Source of the DNA: Cliona cf. orientalis | Lineage: Eukaryota; Porifera; Demospongiae; Clionaida; Clionaidae | Length of the DNA: 64,000 bases | Direction: 5' to 3' | NCBI GenBank assembly: GCA_963930775.1 | Contig: OZ005695.1 | Coordinates: 1,922,001 to 1,986,000 of the forward strand | Shown here: piece after piece, positions 11,620 through 23,390 of the stretch | How the letters are laid out: each line of letters opens with the position of its first letter | Position numbering within the stretch: position 1 is the first letter of the stretch | Notes under the pieces: model-generated | What the model was told of the DNA's origin: nothing | Seen by the model: only the letters and a program-made list of their open reading frames with translations | Database searches by the model: none | Program-made: the position numbers and the translations under genes

Positions 11620-12820
11620 GGCATGGTCTCGTGCCCAGCCCCCTTTCACGCATGCGGAGAGAAGGGGTCTGGCCAAACGTGTATAGGGCCCGTGTCGCCC
11701 GTGCAACGTACAGTGCGCGCCAATCAGATGCACGGATCAAGTCACATGACTGCGCGGGCATGAACGGAATGCACATTAATGATTGTGCGCGTGCGCGTGC
11801 GCTTTCGTACGCAATAGTACCCAGATCAGAGACTATACATTATCTTTCATGGAAACGCGCGCGCCACCCTATTACAAAGTACACATTTCCGTTTCTGCAA
11901 TCATTGTTACGGGTAAAAAATATCGCGAGCGGTAAGAAGCTACAAAGGCTGCTTGGAAACACCAACGGTGGTCGACCTGACAACGGAGTCAGCGTCTGTG
12001 AGGGCTGCTGTTGTTTCATGTCCTGCCAACACTTTGTGCTGGAAGTTAGCTCAGAAAGTGAAGCCCTCACAGGATTCTACACAGTGCGAGTAGTAAGCCC
12101 CAATCTTGCTTTACTGGGTGCATAGTATTCTTTTGAGCTGGAAGGTACTCTAGGAACACAAAGTTTAAAAATTTACTTGACAAGATGGACACCTTTTGTG
12201 CTGGATAATCTCATGAACTAAAATAGACATGAGCGGTGACTGCAGTATCAGAAAGATTTTTTAAAGATCACTAGTCTATCTTTTGGATGGTATTAGTAGC
12301 GATATCAGACCTCCAAGGGCCTCTAGTAAATCGAAAATATCTCGGCTCTGGCTAGGAGTACACTCATAGAAAAAATTGCGCTAGGTAGCTCACTGAATGA
12401 GCTATCTACTGATACCTTAACTGTGCAAATTGGTTCAGCGGAACCGCCGCTAGCTGCGTTTTTGTTTGTATTAAGTTTCTATGGGGAAAGTTTAGGTGGG
12501 CGTGGCTACGTAACGGTTTTACGTACGGACGCGTTACAAGCGCCGTTGGATAGAGCTCGTGGAGAGCTATCTTCTGATACTCGAACATTGATATTCCACT
12601 TAAAAATAATCCGCGGAAAAATCGGTGAAATTTAGAGGTCTGAAATCGCTAGTATTAGGTAGTGAACGGCGTAGGTAGCCTCTAGTGACGGTTTGCTTAT
12701 CATCCACGCGATTTTGGTCACGTAGCAATTTTTGCACTAACCACTGCTGATTAAATATTGCGTTTGGCGCGTTATTAGAAGGGTCACGCCCATTTGCGGT
12801 ATGGTTTCTATCGTACTACT
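11620..12820. other. Repeat-derived sequence, no gene recognised
   Basis: Begins with ggtctcgtgcccagccccc (11625-11643), which resembles the TIR of the 45073-50536 transposon, so it may be the end of a related element. The ORF at 11631-12125 starts inside that TIR-like sequence and has no domain features. The remainder includes a related pair of segments around tgagctatctactgatacc (12397-12415) and gagctatcttctgatactcg (12563-12582). Confidence 0.4.
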
Positions 12821-12826
12821 GTAGAC

Positions 12827-12876
12827 TAGCCTCGTCCCCAGGCCCCTGCGTTGGGAGGGGCCTGGGGACGAGGCTA
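12827..12876. mobile_element. 50-bp hairpin MITE (TAGCCTCG family)
   Basis: A nearly perfect palindrome starting TAGCCTCGTCCCCAGGCC and ending in its reverse complement, with arms of about 21 bp and a loop of 8. Flanking 9-mers actgtagac (12818-12826) and attgtagac (12877-12885) match at 8 of 9 positions, as expected for a 9-bp target duplication. Confidence 0.7.
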
Positions 12877-12949
12877 ATTGTAGACCTACTTGGAAAACCC
12901 TGCAGTGGATTGGCTTTGCTAACTTTCGTAGTTTCGGTTGGACACCCTA

Positions 12950-13090
12950 TCTATGATCGATCCAGCGGAGCACTAGCGCTGCACGCACTAGCGAATGGCT
13001 CGCCTATGCCTTACCGCTCCTCGAGCCTTGCACCTTCATATCCATGATCGATCCAGCGCACCGCGTACCGCTGCACGCGCTAGTAGCTTG
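12950..13090. repeat. Dispersed repeat, inverted relative to the copy at 58565-58720
   Basis: Shares blocks such as cgctcctcgagccttgcacc and gatcgatccagcg with the reverse complement of 58565-58720. Two partial internal copies of the atgatcgatccagcg unit occur (12953 and 13044). Non-coding. Confidence 0.6.
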
Positions 13091-13109
13091 CTCGTGGCAA
13101 GGCGCTGTC

Positions 13110-13600
13110 ACATGACTTCATCATGGCAATACATTCCGAGCATGCGCATTATATTACAAAATGGCGTTACCAGACGTTAATGCGCCGTACACACCCACTA
13201 TTACGTAACTGTCGAGATAACGCCAAATTAGCGTGCCACTGCACTGTGCGCTACAAAATAGAGTGGATTTATATGAGAAGTAAGGTGAGAGGTCCAGACA
13301 GTCTTGAGTTAGCCCTGGAAATGAGAAAGAAGAAAGAAAGAATGAGAAATGGCCATTTTTTGGAACATCTGGTTCTGGCATGTACATGATGAATGATCTT
13401 GGTCTTGTTAGATAGATAATTTGCTGGAGATTCTGATTTTCATACTTAGAAATTTCACAAAACTACTTATTTTGAGATATTTGGGTATTTGTAATGTATT
13501 ACATATATGGCATATCCGGGCCATCCCTACTTATAGAGTCTACCGACTCTATGATATTATTATGGCATATCCGGGCCATCCCTACTTAGTCTACCAACCG
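13110..13600. repeat. Dispersed non-autonomous element, copy 1 (about 450-500 bp)
   Basis: Matches, in reverse complement and with moderate divergence, the block at 56506-57040. Shared landmarks include attctgattttcatacttag, the AAAGAAAGAA tract and the gagtctaccgactctat palindrome near one end. No coding potential; the boundaries are approximate. Confidence 0.7.
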
Positions 13601-15000
13601 AGTCTATATATATGATAATTATGGGAAGCAAGCCTTTCTAACCTGTAGAGAATGATGTGTACATGTTTGATACAGTCTCAGAAGACAATGAGTTCCAGGC
13701 AGAAATTGCACTAAGTCTGGGTTTAGATGGAATAAGTGCACGAGCATATGCATGATCTTGGAATTCAAGAATGGAACTAGTATGGAGTGCATGTAACCAT
13801 AGATTATATAGGGGAGGGGAATATATTATAGCTAATCTATGAATATTTACAATCCGGGAAATGTGGTTGAAGGAAGTGGCCCTTACAACCGCAATAGAGG
13901 AAGTCACTGACCCTAACGGGCCACCGTACTTACAATTGCAAGCCATCATAATAATCACTAGGAAGATGAAATCATCAGATGATGTGTTTCCCAAATCCGG
14001 TCACGTATTCGTAGATAGTACGTGTACTAGTTTGTGTGCCCTGGTGTGCCGTATATAGCTACAAGCTTCAATTATTCTCAGTGCTTCCGAGTCAGAATTT
14101 CATTTGACACTAGCCTTTCCCGCGATTCGAGTTATCCCGATCGACAGGCGTTGGCTCAGACGCTGGTGCAGTGCGAACGACGTGTGAGTTTGTAGCTATA
14201 TGCATGTCTTAAACTTTGTTTGTTAATATCTGCTAGTTTTAATTAGTCTCGCAAGCCAGACCCTCACACTCCGCAGCGTTTAGTTCTTTCAGGATAAACA
14301 CGCGATGGTCCCCCCATCTGTGCTAGCCTCGTCTCCAGACCTTCTCTGGTGATGAGGGTACGTCCACATGTACCTGCCACAAGCGGTCCGCCTGGACATT
14401 GAAGGTCCCCCCTCTCAAAATTTGTGCATGCATGGATAGCTATTGCAGCAGCATCTGTTCCTGCCAAAAGCAGTCCCCCTGGACATTGATTGTCCCACTC
14501 TCAATATCATATCTTAGTCAAAAGCTAGGTGATTCCTGCTTTTCCTGCGATGATATGTCTTCTGCTGCAAATCTCCGTCTCACTCTGAGCCACACTCTTC
14601 AATCTCGAGGGGTGAGGCCATAGGTGGCTGCAGGCCCGGGCATACCAGGGCTAAGCCTGGGTAGAGATTGGGACATGCTAATTAAAATATAGCCAAAAAA
14701 GTCAAAATCAGCATTTAAAATGTAGGTTATTGTATTAATGACTTGCCATGCCCGGGTTCCTTTTGTGCTCTACAGCCGCCAGTGGGTGAGGCGCGCGAGA
14801 CTAGGTACTACCGTAAGGTAGTCTCCTGCTGCAATGACCATTGCCCACTTAAGCAAAGATAACGCTGCAGTATGATACCTCAAGCTTCGCCTTTCATCAC
14901 GCTCAACCTAAGTTAGCTTTTTGGGCGGGCTTTGTATTGTGAAGGGACTGGTACCCCAGACTAAGTGCAAGGGGGGGGGGGGGGGTATCTGTGACTATGG
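13600..15000. other. Intergenic between relics and gene B; repeat fragments only
   Basis: Contains TAGTCTCG at 14244 and CGAGACTA near 14796-14803, possibly the two ends of another non-autonomous element, though their flanks do not show a matching 9-mer. A G-run lies at about 14970-14985. The reverse-strand ORF at 13638-13994 contains SAWNSLSSE, faintly like non-LTR retrotransposon C-termini, but too weak to call. Confidence 0.35.
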
Positions 15001-15192
15001 GGGACCAATTTAGTGGAAACGGATGGTCTGGGGGACCACTTGAGTTGGGGGACCATTCAGTATTTCGTGACAAGCCCATTACTTGGTAACTGTTTAGCTA
15101 CTTGTGTTGGTCAGTTGGGCGTTCAGACTGATCTGTGGGTCAGTGACAATAATCCAAGCTATATACCTACAGTGATCCTACCTACACTGATC

Positions 15193-18100
15193 ATGGATGA
15201 TGAAATTTCAAGTTATTTGGTCGGTATCAAAGAAAAGTATCGCAATGTAAGCTTTTACCACACAAAACAGTATCCATGTCACTTGAAGACCGTTAATGTA
15301 CATGGATTGGAATTGTTGGAGTCGGTGTTAGAAAAGGAATCAGGCAACTCAGGAGGGGCCAGGCAGGCTCGTATACCGTATAATCGCCTATTTGACCGTG
15401 AAATAACATTAAAACCAAATAGTACGGCTCCTCGAAAAGTGATACTAATCCAAGGTGAAGCTGCTGTGGGAAAAACGATGTTATGTATGTCAATTGTGGA
15501 GGAATGGGCTAGTGGAAAGCTATTTCAGGAATTTCAACTTGTGCTTTTACTGCCTCTCAGTTCCAGGAATGTAACTTCAGCTAGTTCCCTTTCAGGGCTG
15601 CTCAATGTGCTGTATGCTGATTTAAAAGGTGATCATACTTGCTCTGTAGTGGCTAAGTACTTAATGGAAAAAAAGAATCATTACAATATTCTACTTATTG
15701 CTGATGGGTGGGAAGAGCTTCAAGACTCCCAGTGCCAAGCAGGGTCATTCATACACTCTCTTCTTTTTAGCAGTGACATTATACCTACTTCATCCACTAC
15801 CGTTCTTATTACCTCCAGACCAGGCTGCCGCAAAGTTCAAATTATGCATGATCGTTTAATTACCTTGACTGGATTCGACAGAAGAGCCATTGAATCTGTA
15901 GTCCAGTCCGAGTTTGCCGGTGACTTAAGGAGAATCCACTACCTCATAGCACAGCTGAAAGATAACCCATTAGTTGCAAATGTGTGTAGTATTCCTCTCA
16001 ATCTTGCTATAGTATGTCACACTGGCGATGCTGAACCCCTACCAGATACCATGACAAAGTTGTATTCAAAGTTGATTTGGACACTTGCTTCAGCTAGCAT
16101 AACACATCCTCACGAAAATTGCTTGCAATTTTCTAGCCATCATGATCTTCCTGAGGAGCTACAGCAGTCATGGTGGCAAGTATGTGAACTAGCTTTCAGG
16201 AACATTGAGAAGGGTCACAATATGTTTCCTCTGTCACGTGCAGCATTTACTTCATCAAAATTAAATGAAATCTCATGTTTTGGTTTAACTAAGCCAATAG
16301 CAGAAACTGAAGACACTCTATCCTTCTCTTTCATTCATCCTTGCTTTGAAGAGCATCTTGCTGCTCTACATCTTGCAAAGCAGCCAAAAAAAGCACAGCT
16401 TAAATTCATGCGTGAATTGGTAGCCAATGAAGAGTGCAAAAGTAAAATGGCTATTACATTCTGGCACTTTTTCATCAGTAACTGTGCACATCATGTAGTC
16501 AACTTGGATCCTGATGTTGTTGATCAAATTTTGAAGATTTTACTATCACCTTATTGCACTACCAAACAGAAGTACTACATGGATCTCTGCCATTTGTCGT
16601 ATGAAGCAAAGCATGATGTAGTCAATCAGAAGGTAGTCGAAGCTATCAGCATCATGGGTACTGGAGTATTATGGTTTGGTCAGTCACGTGATATATATGA
16701 CTTTAATTCCATGATGTATGTACTTCAAAATATAACACAAGAGAGTAAAGTGGAGATCAACTTTCAAGACTGCAATCTAAGACCCGAACACATAAATCAC
16801 CTAGCAAATATTCTGTGTGAAAAATCTAGCATTGTTCAGATCAAAGGTCTTAATCTGAGTGGTAACAGGCTCAGTAATTCACTAGCAGTTGATTTCTTTA
16901 ACATAGCTGCTGCTGCTCTTAAATCCTTAAAGGTCCTTATCCTCCGTAACTGTGACATTGGGACAACCTTGGATATCAAAGCCATACTATCTGCATTAAC
17001 AGAGTCCACTTCTCCAACACTGACTCACTTTGATCTATCATTTAATCGGATATCAATTCTCTTCTTACAAGTTTTGCAACAGCACCTTGAATCTTATGCC
17101 ACATTTGAAAGCCTACAAAATTTTGGCCTGAAGGGATCGTTAAACGATGAAGTAACTATAAGTTTTTTGGCAAATTTCACCGATGTACTCTCATCTAAAT
17201 GTAAACTTCTCCGACGACTTGACCTCACTGAAAATAATTTGGGTGAACCTGGAAATTCAGATTTAAGCAAAGTGATTTCACAACTCCTTGGTCTTGGAAG
17301 AAACTTTAACTTGTGTTTAAATGATGAGTACATGTCTGAGGTTCACGATGAATTTGTATGTGTTATGGAAGAGTCAATAAAAAAGAAAGGAAGAATAAAT
17401 CATACTATTGCTCATGGAGTGATTGTTGGTCCTGGACGTTCAGGAAAAAACACCTTGATGAGTCGTTTGATGGGAAATGGACCGCCCAAGTCCGATATCG
17501 TTTCACCAAGTACTGGAGTATTAGAAAACATAGTTAAAGTTGAAGTGAAAAAGCTGTGCACAGTTGCAACTGCTGTTAGTAATTTAGAGTGGAAAAAGCT
17601 GCAGTATGATGAAGAGGCACTTGAGTTGATCATGACCACAGCAAAGCATCACTCTGCTACAACCACTATATCAAAACCGATTGTAACGAAATACATCATT
17701 AAGGAACAAACAGAAATTACTAGTGCTAAGTCACCTATTCCTTCCAAATTCCTTGGTGATTCTGAACATAGTACGACAAAAGATAAGATTGTAAAAGTAC
17801 AAAAACCTGATCAGGATCCTATGGGATATAAAATTCAAGAAAAAGAAAAGAGTGCAATTGTGTATACACCAGATGTTGAACCTGTGGATATCTTTAAACA
17901 GGCAGTTAAGGTACGAGGCATGGATGCTCTAAGAGAGCACCTTGAATCATCATGGTCCCTATACCTCACCAATACAGGGGGACAGATTGAATTTCAGGAG
18001 CACCTTCCCCTCCTTGTTTGTGGGCCATCAATCTTTTTTGTTACATTCCCTCTTCATCATGATCTTAATAAGCATTATGATGTCTGTTACGAGTATCCAG

Positions 18101-21100
18101 ATGGTCGAGTGGAGAAGTACAAGTCACCAGGAACATTACTGCAGGAACTACTCCAAACACTTGCAACCATCAGTGCTTCTCACTTCACAAGTGGTCAGCA
18201 AAGAGACTCTGAGGCAAGAATGAAACCCAAGGTTTTCTTTATCGGTACACACAAAGACTGCCTACCAGCAAATACTGCAGAAGAGTTCATCCAAAGGAAT
18301 GATGAACTGCTTCAGAGCCATGTGAGACAAACAGATCTATTTGATCAAGATGCAATTCAGTTTGCTAAGCATCCTAAACGGTTGATATTTGCAGTCAATA
18401 ATCTTTCACAAGATGATGACGAATTTCAGAAAATACGATCAGCTGTACAGACAACTGTTGAAAGAGACGAGTTTACAATTGAGTGCCCTTCATCATGGCT
18501 TATATTGAGCCTAATTCTCAGAGCAAAACACAAATCTGATCGGGTCTTGACCTTTGATAAGTGTTTTAGCATTGCCCGGGAATGCGGAATATCTGATCGT
18601 AAAGAGTTGAATCAAGCACTATCATTCATTCACTCAAGGCTTGGACTTGTACGATATTTTGATGTAAAAGACTTGAATACACTTGTGGTGATTGATCCTC
18701 AAGTCCTGTTTGACAAGATCACGGACCTCATAGTCAAGACGTTTACAGTTGAAAATGTTGGCGTTAAGAAAAAGGAAGATTTTTGTCAGAGGGGTATCAT
18801 TCCTGTGATAGTCATGCAAAATGTTAGTGATAAGGATGAAAAAGGCTCTGATTCACAACTACCGTTTATATGGCTAACTAATTTATTGAACTATCTCAGA
18901 ATAGCTGCCTTATTCAAAGATAGAAATGGTGATAAATATTTCTTCCCATCAGCACTTTGCCATGCACCTAAATTTGATTCTAAATCACCTCATGCATATG
19001 CCTTCATTACTGATTGGATTCAAGAGTGGCTTCTGCCCTCGCGGAATTCCAGGGGCCCTGATCAAGTACCTCATGACAAATGAAATGAGGTCAAAACGAT
19101 GTTGGAATATTATTCCAGACATGATATTCAAAAATGAAGTTTCCTTTGCTATCCAAGCACATGGAAATATTACTCTGAGAATTCTACCTACTCACTTGGA
19201 AATCAGCTATTACTCTGAAGCAGATTCAACAGAAGGAGTATCTGAAGAAGACGATGAGCTAATGAAGAAAACCTGTGAAATGGCATATATGCAAATCAAG
19301 AAGGCCATGAGCACTGTCACTAGTCAATGCATGGAGTGCAGCTACTTTTTTGGCTTTTACTGTACACTATCTACATGTCAAGTTCATAAGCATCCAGCTG
19401 AAGTAGAATGGGATGGAAAAAATCCATTTAAGGTGGTATGTAAGGCTGCAAACAGACGACGTCGTGGAAATCTACCAAAGGGTTGCGAAATTTGGAACCT
19501 CCAAAAGAAGCGAAAACCAGGTAATACAGTCTGCTTATACAGCATACATGATTGTAGAAGCTTGTTTCATTTTTTATAGGAAAAGCACAATTGGATAAAG
19601 TGATTGATGCTGATGGCCATGGAGTTCTTAAGCACCTTGGTCAAATTGCTGATTCAATGACTGAGTGGGAAGGTCGGATTTCTGATGAACTCAAACTCAC
19701 ATCAGCTGATGTTGCAAGCATCCATACGAAGTACCCAAGAAAATTAAAACTGCAATCGTAAGATATTCATGCAATGATATTGTTCATCTGGTCCATTTTG
19801 CATAATGAGTTTCATAAATGGCTTTTATTCTTCACAGGAGAGAAGCTTTGTATGTATGGAAACGAAAGCTTGGTTCTGATGCTACCTACCAGAGATTGAT
19901 GAATGTCTTTGAACGAGCTGGCTTTCAAAATTGTGCAGAAATCGTCCGAAGCCTTGTGTGTGAAGATGAAAGTGAAGAAGATGATTCTAGTGATTATGAT
20001 GAGCCCATACCCCAACCAGAGACATATCCAAATGTACAACCAACACCTCGACCATCACTCAATCTCTCAAGATGTGTTTCATCATGTGATGAATACTCAC
20101 TGGTCAATCCAGCTGCTGCCAACAATCTTCCAAAAGGTGAGTATTGCTGATAATAATACAATAATGTCATTATAATAAAATAAAAAAAAAACTAGGTCAA
20201 GTACACGATCATAAAGTACTAGAGTCACACAATGTGTCCATTGTACCCATGCTATCGTCTAAGCACAAGGTGAGTGTAGTTACTGTATACTATTTATACT
20301 TATATTATTTCAGAACAATTATCCTAGCCAACAGCTGCAACTCCTGTACCACGACCCAAAACAGAAAAATCTCCAAATTTTCCAACCTATATTGGATTGT
20401 ATGACTATTCTGCAAGAGTAGCTGAAGACTTGCACTTTATGAAAGGTGATTTGATGTACATTATCGATGATAAAGATGATGACTGGTGGTGGGCACGCAA
20501 GAAGGATGGTGGACAAGAGGGCTTTGTCCCCAGCAACTATGTGACTGAGCACGGGAGTGATTTACATGTTGAAAAGTAAGTTGGGCTGCCTGCATCTGCC
20601 TGAGTGGGTATATTTTGCTTGATTTATCCCTCTTTCCTCTCCACCCTCTCTCTCCCTTATAGGTGGTTCGCTAGTCAAATAACCAAGCATACTGATGCTG
20701 AGAAACAACTCATGCTCCCATTAAATAGTTACGGATCATATCTTGTTCGAAAAAGTGAAAATACTACTAGTGGTTATGCACTTTCTGTTCGAGACAGGGA
20801 TAACGTTAAGCACTACAAAATTAGTAAGTTGGATAATGGAGAATTCTTTATCATTGCACGCTCCAGATTCAAGACTCTTCAAGACCTTGTAATTCATTAT
20901 CAACAGCAAGCTGATGGACTTTTTGTCAATCTCAAGAAGCCCTGTGTCACTGTTTATACTGATGAATGGCAAGCTGATAGAAGTGGTATAAGATTAATTA
21001 GGAAACTAATTTCTGGAAAATCTACTGAAATGTGGGAGGGTATATGGAATAACACTACACCAGTTGCAGTTAAGACACTCAAACCAAATCAAACCATGAC

Positions 21101-21785
21101 TACTGATGAATTTTTGCAATCAGCAAATCTAATGAAGAAATTACAACACCCAAAACTTGTTCAACTCTATGCTCTTTGTTCAAAGGAAGAACCAGTATAC
21201 ATAATCACTGAGCTCATGGAGCATGGGAGCTTGCTGGATTACTTGTGTGACGAGGGGAAGTCACTAGGACTTCCCCAGCTATTTCGCATGGCCGTACAAG
21301 TGGCAGCAGGAATGGCCTACCTTGAGGAACAGAATGTCATTCACAGAGATTTAGCAGCAAGGAATATCCAGGTTGGAAAGGGTGTATTATGCAAGGTAGG
21401 TAACTTGGAATTGGCTCGAGTAATGGATAAAGATATCTATGAGGGTCAAGAGGAGGAACAAATTGCTATCAAATGGGCAGCACCAGAGGCTGTCTTACAC
21501 TACAGGTTCAGCACCAAGTCAGATGTTTGGTCATTTGGGATTGTTCTTTATGAAATCATCACTTATGGTAAACCACCCTATCCTGGCATGACCGATGCTG
21601 AGGTGAAACAGCAAATACAACAAGGCTACTGTATGTTCCAACCTATGGGATGTCCAGACAAGCTCTATGACATCATACTCAACTGCTGGCATATGGAGCC
21701 TGCTAACCGACCCACATTTGAAACCCTCCAGCGGCAACTAGCATTGCTGACTGTGAAGGAACAATGGATATTACCAAAACATTAA
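15193..21785 (+). CDS. Gene B: NACHT-LRR-Roc/COR-Death-SH3-SH2-kinase-like protein (one frameshift)
   Basis: The most complete member of the cluster. The start at 15193 is chosen because MDDEISS aligns with MEEEISS of gene C; an in-frame ATG lies at 15013. Exons: 15193-19520, 19580-19757, 19838-20136, 20196-20269, 20328-20575, 20663-21785; all introns are GT-AG and phases join. Domains: NACHT with Walker A GEAAVGKT (residue 88) and Walker B IADGWEEL; LRRs (from nt 16740); Roc-like GTPase with GPGRSGKN (residue 746), TNTGGQ, GTHKD; COR-like; Death fold across exons 2-3; SSDYDEPIPQPETYP linker; SH3 (20391-20550); SH2 (20664-20945, YLVRKS); Src-type kinase (20968-21760). VAVK Lys (21072) and HRD are kept, but DFG is NLE (21402-21410). 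A 5-bp deletion near 18999, relative to C, breaks the COR frame; reading resumes in another frame (LIGFKSGFCPRGIPG). Likely an intracellular sensor fused to a signalling tail (inference). Confidence 0.85.
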
Positions 21786-21864
21786 ATGAACAATACTGAA
21801 CTATACCTATGCTGTAACATTAATTGTTATGACTATTGTTGATTTCGGTTGATTTCTGTTGGCA

Positions 21865-22012
21865 GTTCTTTTGCTCCATCACAGATATTCTCTCAATACA
21901 TTCAGTGCCATAAAAACTTTATAGTAGAGGTGGGTGGAGTCTTTGCCCTCTCTCCGTGCATCGACACACTTCTCCACTAGATTATTCACTGAATTGACTT
22001 CCCATAACTTCT
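21865..22012 (-). pseudogene. Inverted copy of one UNC13-like exon
   Basis: The reverse complement resembles the exon at 7100-7260: agactccacccacctctact, tttttatggcactgaatgta and gagaagtgtgtcgatg all have counterparts there. It lies 80 bp after gene B in opposite orientation and no neighbouring exons are seen, so it is a relic from a local duplication or inversion. Confidence 0.65.
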
Positions 22013-23064
22013 ATATAAATATAGCGGGATGCTTACTACTCTCCTCTCTTGCAAAGAGGCTGATACGAGTGAACTATAAATATTCATAGTTAGTTAATGT
22101 CTTGCCCAGAGGCTATATAGCTAGTGACAATACACTCTGTATAATCATGGATGGTATGAATATAGACTGATAATATTGCAGCTCTGGAAGTGTTGAAAGT
22201 GAATTAGCTAGGTGGCAACTGGTCTGGGGCGTTAACATTTCCTTTTACATATGCAAAATAATTACACTCTGTTACACTAATTTCCCATGTATCATGATCT
22301 TACTGTGTTAATTCTTCAATAGCTTACTGCTGATTCTGCTGAACAGCTTTGGTTTAATCAGTCTCCATGGAGTCTTCATGACAAAGAAGGCATAGGCTGG
22401 CAGCCCCAAAACACTTAAACAAACAATTCAAATAATATATTATGGTGTGCATGCATCTCCTTGTGCTATCAATGCCAATTTACTTCATATCAAGCTTAAC
22501 ATCTATTTGCTATTTGCGTAACCCCCTGCATCTAACATCAATTTTGGTGTCAAATTCTTGCAGTTAAGGTTACTGTATTGATGACGAAGTTTCTCTGTGC
22601 TCTATACAGTCACCAATGATTGGGTGCCTTAATAAACACATCATGTAGCTAGCTTTATCATAAGTCAGGAGAGGACTATCAGATGAGGTGAAATAATTAT
22701 TAATGATCTCAAGCATGTATCATTGACTCAAAAGTACCTTGCTCTGTATTAAGCAGTCATGAATGATGTCAGTCTCGTGTCTGCATGTAGCAACAATTTT
22801 ATGTTGACAGCACCTGGCTGCAGCAACACACAGTTCTGTAGAGATCATTATCTACTTACTGATTTGTTGATGAAAATTTCACCTTAGTGCCTTGAATTGA
22901 TCTTTCACCTTTAGTAAACGCTTGATAAGAAACATGTTAATAAGTACTGATCCCATGCACACTACAATCAGTAGGAGACCCAGTCCAGCCCCAAGTCCAG
23001 CAGACAAGAAATTTGAGGTTCATCATTTCTAGTGTGTTCAAATTTAGAATTGGGAGTTAGTAAT
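22013..23064. other. Intergenic between gene B and the Tc1/mariner element
   Basis: About 1 kb of AT-rich sequence. I see no ORF with domain features, no structural RNA and no clear repeat. Confidence 0.45.
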
Positions 23065-23390
23065 TACCGTATTTCCTCGAAATCTCGCCGCGGCGAGATT
23101 TTATTTCAAGGCTCCGTTTGGTGCGGCGACAATTCGAGGGCGGCTAGATTTCGAGGGCGGCGTCTACAGAGATCGATACGCACGCACGTACACAGCTTCA
23201 ATAATAATGTATGCACGTAAAATATCCGTGCGCATACGGAAATTGCTGTCGATCCCTTACAGTCGATTTCCCTCGCGTTTGAACATGCGTGCGCGTGCGC
23301 GTATGCGTAGCGTGATCGCGTGCGCGCGTTAATGTACGTTCGCGAGTTCTACCCTTATGCGCATGCTCCATTTCAAATCTTTGGTACGCA

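Noticed and set aside
13638..13994. Reverse ORF with a faint non-LTR retrotransposon C-terminal look (SAWNSLSSE)
   Set aside because: The similarity rests on a few residues only, and no reverse transcriptase motif is nearby.
15013..15192. Longer N-terminus for gene B from the upstream ATG
   Set aside because: It has no counterpart in gene C, whose start aligns with 15193; it remains possible but unsupported.
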